Source: Pocillopora verrucosa
Lineage: Eukaryota; Cnidaria; Anthozoa; Scleractinia; Pocilloporidae
NCBI RefSeq assembly: GCF_036669915.1
Contig: NC_089325.1
Span: forward strand, 5,049,400-5,113,399
Reading direction: 5' to 3'
DNA: 64,000 nt
Positions 14,298 through 27,699 of the stretch are shown here, in pieces (position 1 is the first letter of the stretch; the number at the start of each line of letters is the position of its first letter). The translations under genes were made by a program, and so were the position numbers. The notes under the pieces were generated by a model. The model was not told the origin of the DNA, searched no databases, and saw nothing but the letters and a program-made list of their open reading frames with translations.

Positions 14298-17200
14298 TGC
14301 CAGCATCATACATATTGCATTGACTCGATCAAGGGCAAGTGCAATACTATCAATTAAGGACCCTGCAGCGAAGCCAAATTCATTATTTCATGACACTTTT
14401 TTCATATGGTATCATACGTACGCCTCTACCCGATATTGGCACCCAAATAAGCAAAGCAAGATTTCCTGATATTCCAAAACATTCATATAATCAACTTTAA
14501 CGACTATGTCTCTGGTGTGACACCTGGTTTATTTACTAAGAGCGTAGGCTGATATGGAGAAAAAATGGAAACGATTTTTCTCAGTTAGAAATAAATTAAG
14601 CTTGGTCTTATGCCGGGATATCGAAAGAAAAGGCAATCACTAGCTATAAGGATAGGAAAGAAATTTTTAGAGTGGCAACAAGTTAGTTTAAAAAAAGGAT
14701 CAAACTCTTTGGAAAACAGTGAGCGTTTACGGGCTCATTAGACAGATATTCTCATTTTTGCATTGTAGTGTATAATTTAGGAGTCATGATCATATCATCG
14801 TTTTCATGATTGAGTAGACGAACGAATTATACGTGATTAGTCTTTTTACGTAACCAAATTAACTAAAAAGTGTCTCTGTGATAGTTGTCACAAGGATGAA
14901 TCAAAGAAAGTAAAACTGAGGCTTCAAATGGAGAGAAATATTCCTTGGGGTGTGGCGTGCACTTTACCCCACTTAAAGAAATAGTCTTTGGTGCATAAAG
15001 CACCCTTCGCTCAAAAGGGTGTGATTTCAATTTTACGAAAGCTGATTAATGTAAAATCTTCGCATATCTTAGGTAACAGTAAGCCGTTTTAGCCGTTTTA
15101 GTAACCTGATGACCTCCTTCAGGCAATCTATCTATCCCGTCGATAGATGTTCCCTTTGAGGGAGAAATCATACGAGTTTACTTAGTTTCTTTGGGATCGA
15201 AGTATCTCCGCGTTAGTATCCGACCAAAATGAGTAAGCATCCCCAGATGTCGGTCCCGTGTACGGAGGCATCAATGAAGTACCTTTGAAGTGTTTGGAGC
15301 TTCACTGATAAAAGCGTTAACTGTTACTTTTTGTTTTTAAATTATTCACTTCTATACATCTCACTGCTATGCATTATTAGGCGCGAAATACACAGAGAGA
15401 AGGAAAAACTGAAGCACTTTCATCTGTTATGTGGACAAAATGTTGATGAACAAACGTTTTTCAACTCTTCAATTTAGAACGCTTAAACTTATTAATACGT
15501 TACATAACTTAAAGGTGACTGACTGGGTGTCTAGAAAAGACATGCATCAATACTAACATGTACTGTCGTCTAGACTTTGAAACAATATAGGTAAAACTGC
15601 TGCAAAGTAGCGCAAGTGGTTGGAATATACTGTTATTATAACTTAAATAAAGGTTCTAATACTCGAGTTTTACATAATTAATTATTGTGAGAATTATTAA
15701 TTCCTTGGGGCAACAGGAATTTGTGGAAATTTTGTCTAACTAGTAATAGCAGATAAAAAAATGCAACCCCGTGATGTTCAGTTATAACGTACCAAATAGG
15801 CCACGCAGTAAGTAAATTAACTTCCTTCCGTCGAAAAATTAATTTTTGTCTCTGAGGAGTTTTCGTTTCTGCGTTTCCAAGAAGACTCCTTTTTTTTCTG
15901 ACTTCTCGAGTCTGAAACTTTCAAGAGGAAATCTGTGAGACGTGAAGCGACAAAACAAGGTTTGTTATAACCCTGTGACGTGAGTGGTCACTAACTATGG
16001 GTCACATCAGGAAAAAGAAAACTTTCCAAGATATGTCTGTTGTCCCCTTCCTTTATAATTAAGGGATTAGACAACATCATACGCTCTAATCGTCGAGTAA
16101 TCGTTCTTAACGAGAACTTTTTTTACCAACAGGGTTATTATTGACTTTTTGGCTCCCTTGGTAACCGTGTGATGTAATTCGTTAGAATAGATTTTTAAAA
16201 TTAAAGGTGATTCTATTTTGAAAATCATCGTCAAGTGTTAAGTCTGATTTGAAAATTTATTGTAACGTTACAACATCTCTGAACCTGAGACTTCAATTCC
16301 CGTTGCGACTGTTCAAAGTTCCGTCTGTGCTGACTCTGGCTTTTGTTGTTCAGTTTCGAAGGGATCAGTAAGATCAAAGATTAAAGAACAAAAGTTATCT
16401 TAATCGTACCACAATGCATACAAGAAACTCTCATTTGCGAGAATATTAATTGTACCACCAATTTTTATTTAAAAAAAAAAAAAAAGTTTAATTTTTTGAA
16501 AACTCGACCCTGAAATCTTGGTGCGAACATTTATGCTTATGTATATCTGGAAAACTTTTATTTTCAAAAACCATTACCTTATGGACAGATGACGTCGTAG
16601 AAATTCATTCTAAAACAAAGCATGAAAATGGTTAAATATGCAAAAGCTCTGAAATATTAAAAACTGTCTGTGATAAGGGAAAAAAGCGTTCCAGCTTTCG
16701 TGGCCCAAATTTTGAATTTAAAGAGAGGTTTGAAATAAAAACTGCCAGATTTTATTGGATGCTAATTTAAATTGATCTTGTTCTTATCAAACATTCTAAC
16801 GAGCGAGCTACCGCGTTACTTAGATGCAAGATTCTTTCTGAGACCTTTTAAGATTCCCCTTGGATAATCATTTTACCAAACACATTGGAAAAGCTTACAG
16901 AGAAAACCTGTTCGGGACGGAAGGAAGGAAGGAACTCTTCACGCTGAAATTTACATTTGCAGGTAGGGAGTAAACGAAGACAAACGTCATTTTGAAGAAA
17001 AAAGGGGATATTTAAAGAGTGCAACGGAGCTTCGAGAAAATGCTGATTACATTTTTATTGTGTACAATGATGCTACTTTTCTAGCAACCGTTTTTTACAT
17101 GTCTAAGCAGAAAATAAAAAAAATCTTTAGTACTCCTTGAGTTGGCAATAGGCACAGTTATCATTCTTATTATTAAATCAATTCAAAGACTTGTATCAGG

Positions 17201-18390
17201 AAGTTCGTAAAAGAGTTCCTGCTGCGACGGTTATTTACCGTGGTTGTTCCATTTCATCAATATTTTGTAGATATAAGAAGAAAAAGATACAGCTGGAAAT
17301 GAAAACAGTCATGATACATGAAACAAAAAAATAGGGGATCATATAGGGTTGTCTAATGAAAAATCTCTTTAAGATTTGGAATTGTGACCATTGAACCATC
17401 AGAGAACCTATTGCTTATGGCCGGACATCTGGAAGTCGATCAATTTTTAATTTTAAAAAAAAGCCTCCTTCTTATTCTTCTTCTTTTTATTTTTATTTCC
17501 GGCGGTCAATTCGCCTTGATCAAAACGCACTCAACGTAATTTAAGAGCGATTTTTCATTTTATTCTGAGAGCTTCTGTAAAAGCGGGATATTGAATCTGC
17601 ACTGCAGCCACTTCCCTGAGTTACCTTTTCCTGAGGCATTAATTTTCAGAAAACTGTCAGGGCGTGTAAGGTTCTTTTTATTTTTCTCCTTTACAATGTC
17701 CATATGAATTGATGATAAACCTTTTTTCTTGCTTCCAAGTTCTCTTCCGGCTTGCTTGCTCAAACCCTCCCCTTAAACATGGCAACTTTAAAACACAGCT
17801 TGATGAATCACCTTCTAGAGAGTTTTCTTAGTAGTAATCAACCGTGTTTTTTTTTAAGTTTTCTAAGGCAGTTGATATCTTTTTCATGGTGTTTTACACA
17901 TATTTGATACGGAGAAAATTTTTTTCTCAAATAAATCCTTTGTAATTATTCCTGTAATTACGCCAGAAGATTCTCATTGGCATATCTGAGGCCACGAGGA
18001 GCCCTATACAGATATTGCATTTACCAGTGCTACGATATGAGAAAATGTAGTCATATCGCTGTCCCTAAATTGTTGTTTTGCACTGTTTTAGATTGCTTTA
18101 TATGCGAAATTAAAAAAAAAAAACTTCTCCAATACCAGGCGTTTTCAAGCGTTCATCGTAAACCAATGTCATAAGATTTAGATTGATTTTTATCGGTTGA
18201 AATCTTGGTGAGGGAAAAAAAAACCAATTCTTGATACGACTTGCTAGGGCGGGTTTGGTTTCATGGGAAAAAAAGTTAAAATCATCTTCGCGAGAGTCAG
18301 AACTTAACAAGAAGCGAGATGAGTTAAAGCTACAGAAATCGAGATAACGACCTCCGTTGAGCAATTTTTTGGCATTATTATCCTAGGTCC
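14298..18390. other. Intergenic region with one repeat copy
   Basis: No supported exon. Open frames are short or lack an ATG. It contains the second copy of a dispersed repeat (17375-17460). A run of about 15 A near 16471-16485 is the only other marked feature. Confidence 0.5.
17375..17460 (+). repeat. Dispersed repeat, copy 2
   Basis: Partner of 12605-12695. It starts GGAATTGTGACCATTGAACC and ends in an A/T-rich tail after GTCGATCAATTTTTAA. Function unknown. Confidence 0.6.
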
Positions 18391-18423
18391 AGTATCTGAA
18401 ACACTCTCCGACAGAATTCCCCG

Positions 18424-18789
18424 ATGAAGTCCTGGATCATTTTCTTGCTGCTGGCTTCGCTGGCCATATACAGTAATGGGCGCACACGGTTTCGCATGAT
18501 CGAGTTTGATCAGGCAGAGGAAAAGAATATGATGTACAAGTCTTGCATAAGGCAATGTACAAAAGCATGTGGGCTGTCTGAGTCCTGTCGGAGAACAACT
18601 GACAAGCAGGCGCTGTGCATGAATGGTGCAGGCGATGATAAGCTTATGTGGGAAGGCTTCTTGTTTAATAATGAAATGATCAAAGCATGCGGTAACATTA
18701 TCGCACCGATGATCAGCCGGCGCGAACCGAATCCCGAGCCAAGACAGCATATGGATCCATACGAGCTTTTGCGGCTGATGGACATGTAA
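18424..18789 (+). CDS. Secreted six-cysteine protein, single coding exon
   Basis: An ATG-initiated frame of 121 aa. The N-terminus (MKSWIIFLLLASLAIYSNG) is a textbook signal peptide with likely cleavage before RTRF. The mature part has six cysteines: three in the SCIRQCTKAC block, one in SESC, one in ALC and one in KACG, followed by a Pro/Glu/Arg-rich tail (REPNPEPRQHMDP). The cysteine spacing is not VWC-like and I do not recognise the family. A pyrimidine-rich acceptor (TTATTATCCTAG) about 38 bases before the ATG suggests a spliced non-coding first exon, as in the other genes here. The intact frame, signal peptide and that context make it a likely real gene. Its function is unknown. Confidence 0.65.
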   Translation: MKSWIIFLLLASLAIYSNGRTRFRMIEFDQAEEKNMMYKSCIRQCTKACGLSESCRRTTDKQALCMNGAGDDKLMWEGFLFNNEMIKACGNIIAPMISRREPNPEPRQHMDPYELLRLMDM

Positions 18790-19094
18790 TAATCTAAGTT
18801 TTTGTCGAGGGAAGACGTTATCATGTTCCTTTTTTAAGTAGAATTAGCGGGGAAAAGCTTGAGCACTTTTAACAGCTCAAGGGGAATTAGAAATTAATCG
18901 GAAACCTCTTATTTGAAAAATAACGTCACTTCAATTTAGTCTTGCTTTTGTTATAAAATTGTTAAGGAATGGATTGGGCAAATTCCTTTGTTTAGTTTAA
19001 GTTGTATTTATGTTTGACAGACATGACCAACCTGGAGTCAAGAGCAGTGTTTTGTGGCTCCTAAAATTAAACTTAAGCCACATACTAAGATTTG

Positions 19095-19335
19095 GATTTC
19101 TTAGACTATCATCCCATCATAATCTCTCTATAACAGCTCCATATTAGCCCTTTGCACCCTTAAATCAGTATGCATTTTCTCCATACTGTTCTCTATACAT
19201 TTCTTAAGGTGATAACAAGGAGAATTTGTGTAACAATCAAGAGCTTATTTAGTTGGTGATCATTTCCTTTATTCTCATGACCTTAATGTTTGATTCAGGG
19301 GTGATATTGTAAAGAGAAATTAGATGCTGGTCACT
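19095..19335 (+). repeat. CCCTTTA-ended dispersed element, copy 1
   Basis: About 230 bp related to 42555-42770 and, inverted, to 54295-54525. Shared blocks are a start like CCCTTT-CACCCT, then CTCCATACTGTTC, an ATTCTCATGACC block, and an end like GAGAAATTAGATGCTGGTCAC. The ends are roughly complementary, as in a MITE. Confidence 0.65.
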
Positions 19336-20329
19336 CTTAGGGGTCAAAGAGTTAAGGTCAGAGAGGAAAAGATCAAGAACATATCCATCTTGAATGGACA
19401 GGGTAAAAAAAACTTTGGTTACTTAGGTGGTCTTAGCTTTGGGCGCTCATCGAGGGGACAAGATTGGGGCTCTGTTATACTAAGCCCAACCCCTGACATT
19501 AGTCCCCACCCCTCCCTCCTCCCGTATACCTTTTCTCCCGTCCCTGAACTGGCAATAAATGTTTTATTATCATCTAATGAACGGACAAAAAAAAAAACTC
19601 AAATGTTAAGGGCCGGTTATTGAAACAACGTTTAGCCGTTGTTCAGCAAAACTGTGTTCTAAACTATCTTGAATTTAGCTGAACTTTTATCTGAACTTTC
19701 CTCTTGGTGAAGAGTATCAAGATCAAGGCGACCAAAAGTTGGCAGTGGAAGGACATTTATTTATGAGATCAACCCTCTTATAGAGAATACCGTAAAAAGG
19801 CCCACTGCCTGCGTAAAACTACGGTTTGGGTAAACCTCGTGTAAATAACTGGCACTGAGAGTTTACATCATAATGTCAAGAATCCAATACCCAAGACCTG
19901 AGGGAAGTAGAGGAAACGAGCATAGCCTTGTAGAAAGAGACGTACGGTGAGCTGATCCCGAGAATAATCATGATCTCGAGAGAAGAAAGGGCGTGTGTCA
20001 CATGAAAATCAGTTTCTTCAAATACTCATTTCTGAGCAAATGCAATGAGCTATTTTATTCCGTATCTAGTTTCTCTAGTAGATTTAAACCAAGTTTAAAA
20101 TGTTGACATCGAGTTCCTGTCGTAACACCAGGACGATGGGACAAAATTTGTATCTGAAAGAAGATAAAACCAGTTTAGACAATTGCAATATATATAATTC
20201 AAATGATACAAATGTACATTTTTGACTAAATGACAGTTTTTAAAAATACTGATATCTTTTGTTGTTCGACCCGAAGGCAGGGAATATGTTTCTTCCGGTG
20301 AAGAGCAAAATCATTTATCGTAGCCACCT

Positions 20330-23300
20330 GTTTTATTTGCAAGGCAAAATAGGAGTCTGAGAAAGGTTTTTAGGGCTATTTAAAGAATTTCAAGTGTACA
20401 TGCATGTCTTCACATGCATTGTTTAGCTGCTCTATTCCAAAAACTGACGTTGAAAAGCCGTTTTATTCTCTAACACACAATTTACTGGACCTTGCCACGT
20501 GCTGGTTGCCACACGTTTCTTCCTGCTCACGGGGGGACTACTGTCACTTAAGAAGAAATACACTGTACTGTACTTACGGGCAAATGGTCTTTATTTTCCT
20601 ATTTTTTCCCATAACTTTATATACCTGTGCGTCAAAGAAAATGGCGATGGAATCGTATTAGTCGGTGAAATATCTGAAGGCGGGAATATGGAAATGGACA
20701 AATGGCCATCAAAGGCTGCTCTCAACAATGATTCATAAAAATTCCAACATTGAGTAGACACACCTTATTCGACGGCTTGCTATGCGAGGATATTTTACGA
20801 GTTCCATACTATTTTTTTCGAGTCCGTAATTGTGAAGGAATTACGAGAAATGAGCGAATGATCAATTTTCCGATCGTGTATCAAAGCCGCTATATCGGAT
20901 TGATAAGTTTAGGGAAAGCCTGGTACAGAGAAACCAGTGAGGGGGAGAGCGGGGGAATGGTGGGGAGAGGGGAGGGGTAGTGGAGTCATTTTCCCCACCA
21001 CTTACCTTATAATTGTACAGGCTAAGGTGAACTTTGTACGGCCCTAATGATTGTGCCCTAATTGCTTTGAATTAAACCTCCTTTGAACTTTTTCTGCGTT
21101 ATCACGTATTTCTAACGACATGAACAACCATATTTGAACAATAATTCTAGCTCGTATTTCTTACCATGGACTTTTCGTTGGCTTCTTTATGCATATTATA
21201 CATTTGCATTCCACGTCACCATGCTTAACTGTTTCCACGCCTATATCGAAACCTTTTGGTGGACAATGCCTCGAGCCACACACATCGAATTCACAGTCTG
21301 TGAGGAAAACATAGTATAAAAAGTTCATCTCCTAAAGGCCTTTTTTTTTTTTAAAGTAAATTTACGTCTCTATCGACAATGATATCACGGCTAAACTGAC
21401 CAATCAGTTTACACGAACCGGACTTAATACACCTGACAGACTCTATGCTAGACTCTAATTTTGACTTCCGCTAAGGTTGTCGAGATATCAGTCACTACTA
21501 CCGACAGCAGTCTTTCTCAGGACCACCCTTTTCTCGCCTAAACGATCAAATCACACGATCACATGTTCCCACCGGGTTCAATTTACTCTTCAATTTACCA
21601 TTTACTCTATTTTTCGACTAAATGCTGAGCAAACGAAGGCACGTAACCTTTTCCCAGTGCTTGTGGGACCTACACGTCCTAACTACAAATCTAGTAAATA
21701 TAAATTTAAACTACAGATCTAGTAAATATAAATTTAGCTATACCTTAACAAAAGGGAGGTTTATGTCAATGATAGATAACATGTAAGCCAGAATTTCTCA
21801 TTTCAAAACTTTCATTTCCATTTCATTAAACCTTGAGGTAAGGCTTTATACAAATGAACAAGTAGAACTGGAAAATGTAATAGGCGTAGAACTTCAATGA
21901 ATTTCAACTACGAAATTATTGATCAGGGACCGCCTTACCTATTTCTGCAATTATTGTTGTCAGACAGCAAAGTAAAGCGATGAAAATTATGTACACCATA
22001 TTCTTTTTCAAAAATATTTCGTCGACCTAGTTTCAGAGGAAAGGAGAGGGAGCGATCAAAAGTGAATGAAATTCAAATTAAAAAGACATTTCCAGGTCCA
22101 TCGTGACAAATTAAAGAGAAAAATCATGGAAGGAGCCGACGAGGAATTTGGATGGAAACTCGATATGCTTCTTTGGCCTTCCATGGGGATCCTGGAGATT
22201 ACCAATCTTCGTGATGACGATGGACGAACGTTCGAAACTTCAGCTTTAGAAAATCTTTGCGGTGGTAAATTTACATTATCGACTCAGTTGATGAAACCAA
22301 ATTATCTTGTTTAGACAACTCAGTGTTTACATTATGTTTACATATCACGTGAAATGTGTCTCGGCAAACGTTTGTTTAAAACCTCAAGCCAAAAGTTTGA
22401 GACCATCACGGAAAGAGTTTGTGACCATCTCAGAAAAAGTAAGCGGTATATACATTGAAAAATTACATTAGCAATAAATGGTGAAATACAAGAAATTATC
22501 TTATATGTGCAAACTGGAATCAATATTTATAATATAGGAAAAAAATTTCAGAATACTGTACCTTTGACAATTTACAGAATAACTCCAGATCGTTCGTTCT
22601 TTCCCCGAATCTTCTGAAATATATTTGATCTAAATATGTATTCAGTACTAATATTTATACATAAACACTTAATTAATTGATACCAATATCGTCCAAATCC
22701 CTTAACGACAAATTAAAGCAGTAATGTCCCTTAGCGACATTGTAAAACTGATTCGTCTAAAAATAAAGAAATGCATAAACTTGGAGTAATATACGGAAAT
22801 ATTGATCCCAATATTTTGATACACGTGATCCGAAAATTTTAAAAGCATAATTTTTCTTCTAATTGAAAACCAAACATATTATGTTCAAAAACGTGTGAAG
22901 TGTTTTATCTTTTATAATTCATCATCGGTCATTTAGTTCTTGATTAAGAATAAAACTCACAATGATTATCTTTATGAATGATTTTCATTTTCTCAATTTC
23001 TATGGTTCAGCATAATTGGACGATCTCCTTTGAATAGCTCATTGAAGCTTGCCAAGATGTATTTCCATTACAAGTAATTAGCAGATACTATGAATAAGTA
23101 AATTATTACTAATTTTTTATAACGGACAAACCCGTCAAAAGAGGGGAGGAGCTTACTACAAATAGCTTCTGCAAGCCATGTTTATTAGCTTTTCAGCAGA
23201 TCCTCAGTTGCTTGACTCATTTGTCGCGATGTTCTTGAACGCACGAAAACCGAACTGAAAAAGTTAATGGCTTGCGTTCGGAGTAAAAGGAGTTGCCATC
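20330..23300. repeat. Tandem segmental duplication, unit 1
   Basis: This block and 24000-27700 are diverged copies in the same orientation. Matching anchors, in order: 20575-20665 with 24050-24140; 21161-21310 (coding) with 25274-25430 (coding); 21935-22075 (coding plus upstream) with 26613-26760; 23020-23075 with about 27450-27510. Intervening sequence has diverged and changed length. Each unit carries one half-VWC peptide gene on the minus strand. Confidence 0.75.
21161..21999 (-). CDS. Small secreted six-cysteine half-VWC peptide, copy 1
   Basis: Two coding exons: 21939-21999 (MVYIIFIALLCCLTTIIAEI) and 21161-21297, joined in phase 1 at a GTAAGG donor and a CTCACAG acceptor, giving 65 aa with a TAA stop. 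Exon 1 is almost wholly signal peptide. The mature peptide of about 45 aa holds six cysteines spaced Cys-x4-Cys-x4-Cys-Pro, then Cys-x-Cys-x2-Cys, and ends in a basic tail (KKPTKSPW). This matches the second half (Cys 5 to 10) of the ten-cysteine modules in the window, so I infer a truncated VWC origin. An acceptor lies just upstream of the ATG (CTGAAACTAG). The sister gene at 25274-26677 has the same structure. Conserved frame, cysteines and splice sites in both copies argue that both are functional. Role unknown. Confidence 0.8.
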
Positions 23301-24829
23301 TTTAAAACAAAAACTAATGGTAAGCTGAGGGTTGATTAGGAAGGTTGTAGGTACGTTTCTGCTTTCAAGCGGCCGAATACATACAAGATGGCTTCAGAAT
23401 TCGTGCGTTTTCAAAAAAAAAGAAGTCGCTTAGTTACACGTGAGGGAGCATTTTCAATAAAATACAGAAGAGGCCATAAAGTGTTTGCATCAAACCCACA
23501 ACAAAAGTTTCTTCAAACGAATATTTGGAGGCAACCTCCATATGCTACTTTTATTATCATCTGGTTCTACAATAATTCTAAACTCATTTTAAGTTACATC
23601 GCACTGTTGTCGAGCCACACTAAAATGCGAGAGGTATGAAACATATGTCTGAAAGAAGAAAAAAACCAGACCGAAAATTAAAACACATTTTATGTCTTAC
23701 TTAACGTCTATATTAAGTCCTGAATAAAAATAATAATGATGTTAATGAAAAGCACATACACACACAAAGAAATTGTCTTTTTTTTTTTTGTCCTTTGTCT
23801 TAAACTTCTGTAAACGTGAAACCGTCATTCTTTTTTCCAATTAAGACCGTCTGGTTGTGTGACACAGTACAATGCTCATTTTTTGCATCCGATTTGAGGG
23901 TGATATTGAAAAGACTTTACTATTTATTGGAAAACTAGCGGCCTTTATTTTCCTGGTAGAGAGAGCGCAAAGGGAGCCTTCAGAAAGTGCCTAATTAGGG
24001 GTAGCTGGTGAAAAATAAAATCATCCTCATTATACCTTGCTGTAGTTTTCTTACAGGCAAATGATCTTCATTTTCCCAGCTTATTCCATATCTTTTCATA
24101 CCTATGCGTTAAAGAAATAGAATCGTATCAGGGTTTATGAAAGAGCCAGGGTAAAGCTGGGATGAGCACATGTTGCCATGATGCAGTACTCTTTACCATG
24201 GTTCATGAAAATCAATATTGATTAGTGTAGTTCACAATGAAAATCTATCGCAACCCTGACATAAGCATCCCATTGAGTTTCTCAAAAGATTTTTTGAAGC
24301 ACAGCCTGATTTTGTTTCAGCAAAAGAAAGGTAAAAAAACCCCCGTTCTTTCTTGATTTGGGGAACATGTATCCTGATAACAAATTTCAGGAAAATATTC
24401 CATTGAAGAGCTAAGGCATGTGTTAAGATCATTGCATAGATCGCCATTTTGAACTATTTTGCAACAGGAAGATCACAGTTTGGCTTAAAAATATTCCCAA
24501 ACCTCCAAACCAAGATTACATAGTCTTCAACTCAGATTTCTGTTCAACAAGTAATTCACGTTGTGACGAGCAGTTTTAGCAAGAAAATGAAAAACTTGGA
24601 AATCGTTCTTGACATTATTAGAACGCATTGATTGCCAACATTCGGAGCGGATGTAAAACCCTGCAAATAATTGTGAGATTTTCCTAGCAAGGTAGGCGAT
24701 ATGGTCATTTCTTACAACCACATGCACCTTCTTCGTAAAGGCTAAGGCGAACCTAAAGACAACTACTGAAGACAACTTCACCGAGTTAACTGATTCGGCT
24801 GATAGCGAAATTGCCATAGAAACGGCTCG

Positions 24830-25175
24830 GCTTAATTATATTTGCATTTGCATATATTCTTTTTTTCCGTTCTATTTATCTATTATAATATTATAGCGAT
24901 TTAACCAAGTAACCTCATTTGTTGTAGCTTGGTTTCTGTTTTTTTTTTCTTTTATAAGAATTATTCTTTCCATTTCGGTATTTCAATTTCTCATCTTAGT
25001 ACTCTAATTATAGTAACTATCAAGTTTATATTTATTTCTCTTCCGCATTTTGTTACTGTAAAATTTTTATTAATCTGCGTGAAACTACTGCTCTCCTCGA
25101 CTAGCTGTTGCTATCTACGAGCAGCAGATGTCAAGCTGTAAATATACTAGTATCAATAAATTGAATTGAATTTAA
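24830..25175 (+). mobile_element. Probable LINE 3'-end fragment
   Basis: The segment ends in AATAAATTGAATTGAATT, a polyadenylation-like signal running into a short tandem repeat. That tail type is typical of L2/CR1-like LINE 3' ends. It interrupts the alignment between the two segmental duplication units. No reverse transcriptase motif is present. The assignment rests on the tail only. Confidence 0.35.
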
Positions 25176-25273
25176 CTGAAGCTGTCAGCTTCAAATAGGT
25201 GCGAGACTCTTTTCTTTTATCATTCATTTCCAACAATATTAAAACAGTTTAATACAAGAGATTATTGTTTTTT

Positions 25274-26677
25274 TTACCATGCAGGAGGTGCAGTTGTTGG
25301 TTTCTTGACACATACGAGACATTTGCATACCAAGCCGCCTTCTTTTTTCGTTACTATGGCTGTATCGTAATATTTTTGCGGACAGTGCGTCGAGCCGCAC
25401 ACATCAAGGTCACAGTCTGTGAGGTAAACACAAATCACTATTTTACTTCGTTGACTGTATAAAAGAGACTCAGTAACCTTTTCCTAGTTCATTTATAAAT
25501 TGGTTTCACCATATAAACTGAGGAGTTTTACAAGAGTTCCAGCCCTTAGAAAAGCCGTAACTGCGCACGTGTAAAATAGTGATAATTTCATCACATGTGT
25601 TTGATATCGCAAATCAGCTATTGACATGTTACTCGCCTTTCGCGTCACTCTGTTGATGCAAGGAATGGCAATGGAAAGTGTTCATCATTCTCAATGCAAA
25701 GTCGTTTATCGAACTTTCTCGTCGGTAAAGGCCTGTAGTGTTTGAAAAATAAACACTCCATACATGGTTGCTTTTATAGATATGGAATTTCTCCTCTCGT
25801 GCCTCACCCGTACGCTGCGGCGCTCATTTGAATAACATCAAATCGAACACTTGAAGAGAAATTCAATATCTACGAACCTCCATGTATTATTCTCCTTTTA
25901 TCAAGGGAATTGATGATGCAGACATGTTTTAAACATAAAAAGCAGACGTGAAATTCCCACTTTGAAGCTTTTGCTTCGCTCTCATTTCAAGGACCTTCAA
26001 GAAATGATTCATGTGATTGAACAAACAGAACTTTAAAAAGTAACAAGTGTTGAAAGGACTTCGGCGAAGAGACTGTTTTCTTTCCTTACGAGAACCCAAA
26101 CAATTTACTAGCATGCAATGAGAGATGGAAAAGTATTGAAGCTTTTCAAAAATCGTTTGATTGAAAAAACTATTACAAACTTAAGTCAGTTCCAATGCTA
26201 GAGATTAGTCAATCATATATTCTTTCATTATATGGTCAGCAAAATTTTCAACCGTGATACAAAACAATGCACCGTCAGGCTGGCAATTGCAACTTCTCTA
26301 AAATTGGACTGGAACAATTGAACAACCAAATCGTTCACAAAGCCGACCACGAATGCTCGATACAAAAGGAATTTTAAATCAAGGGAACAGCCATAACAAT
26401 GGCATTTTTTTGCCGCACGCAACATCTTACATAGTTATTTTTTCTCTTAATGAACTACGAAAAAAAAGTTATAAAAATTAAATTGAGACTTTTACCTAAA
26501 AGGGCACTTGCATTTTAGTCATGATTTTATAACAATAGTCTCATATACGATGGCTGATTTATGTAGTTTGTGAGCTGGTAAATGGAAAAGGTTTATTGAT
26601 TGGAAAAACGCCTTACCTAACTCTGCTATTATTGTTGTTAAACAGCAAAGGAACGCAATGATAACAATAATCGCCAT
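25274..26677 (-). CDS. Small secreted six-cysteine half-VWC peptide, copy 2
   Basis: Two coding exons, 26617-26677 (signal peptide, MAIIVIIAFLCCLTTIIAEL) and 25274-25416, joined in phase 1 (GTAAGG donor, CTCACAG acceptor) for 67 aa. The mature part begins DCDLDVCGSTHCPQKYYD and continues to VCKCLVC and a KKPTTAPPAW tail. All six cysteines and the tail type are shared with the gene at 21161-21999. The loop between Cys 3 and Cys 4 and the C-terminus differ, while the signal peptide core (CCLTTIIAE) is nearly identical. That pattern suggests a mature region free to vary, but no substitution test was done. An acceptor (CTTTCGCTTAG) just before the ATG implies a non-coding first exon. Function unknown. 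Confidence 0.8.
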
Positions 26678-26954
26678 GTTCTCCTTTCAAAATACTTCGT
26701 TGACCTAAGCGAAAGAGAAGGAGACAGGAAACGATCAAGAGTGAATAAATTTAAATCAAAAGAAGTTTACAGGTCTTAAGGGTGACAAAAAGAAACAAAT
26801 TAGCGGTCGAGGACTTAGGACAAATACTCGAACCCTGATTCTCGGGCTAGGCACGTGGATCATCATGGCAATATTGGTTATACAATGTGAATAGAAACAC
26901 ATCAAGCATTTTGAGCTCCATACCTCTAACAGAAAGGGACAGGAATTTCGAAAG

Positions 26955-26995
26955 GCTGATGGGGGGGGGGAGGGGAGGGGAGGGGGGGAGCCGTT
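26955..26995 (+). repeat. G-run tract with quadruplex potential
   Basis: A tract of about 30 nearly pure G with single A interruptions holds more than four runs of at least four G. It lies about 280 bp upstream of the ATG exon of the half-VWC gene copy 2 and is absent from copy 1. Confidence 0.6.
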
Positions 26996-27699
26996 TAAAC
27001 ATTTGAAAATAGACAATCGATACCAGACAGATGGAAAGTAATGTTTACCTTATAGAAAAAAGGCTGTTGGAATATTTACCTTTTGACAAACGCCACCATA
27101 CGTTCACTCATCCAATTCTCTCTCTTTATCTTTTTAAAAGTGTATGCATTTTAAAGCGCTCGTTATGTATAAGCCCCTTAGTAATTATTTGCTCAGCCAC
27201 AATCACCATCGATTGCCAATAGAAAAAAATTAGGATAGTCCAATAATACATTTGCATTCAGAAATTCAGAATAATTTGGTGCTTGTTTTGAAAGTCATTA
27301 TTTAAAATCATACAATTTTTCAAGAAGAGTGCAATTGCTTATGTGAAAAACCTTAGGTATTTTAGGCTTCAAGGTTGTTAAAACAGCTTTCTTAAAAAAA
27401 CCTGAAATTCCCTCCTTCGTGTTTTCGTGCTGTTTAATAAATTCTAACGAGAGGATCTCCCTTAAATAACTCAATAGGGCTTAAAAAGATGTCTATCCAT
27501 TATTTGTGATAAGCAAATGGTTAAAAATTCAGTAGAACATCATTAAAAGTTTGTTATGATGGACACGGAATAAAGAAGGGGGAAGATACACGTACTAATT
27601 AGCCTAATGGTAGTTGCGTGAATGTTTTACCCATTTATCTTGACTCTCTGACACATTATTTTTCTTGAACACGCTGAAAATACTGAAGTTGGCATGGTG

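Noticed and set aside
18304..18824. Antisense frames over the 18.4-kb gene
   Set aside because: Shadows of the plus-strand gene, which has the signal peptide and cysteine pattern.
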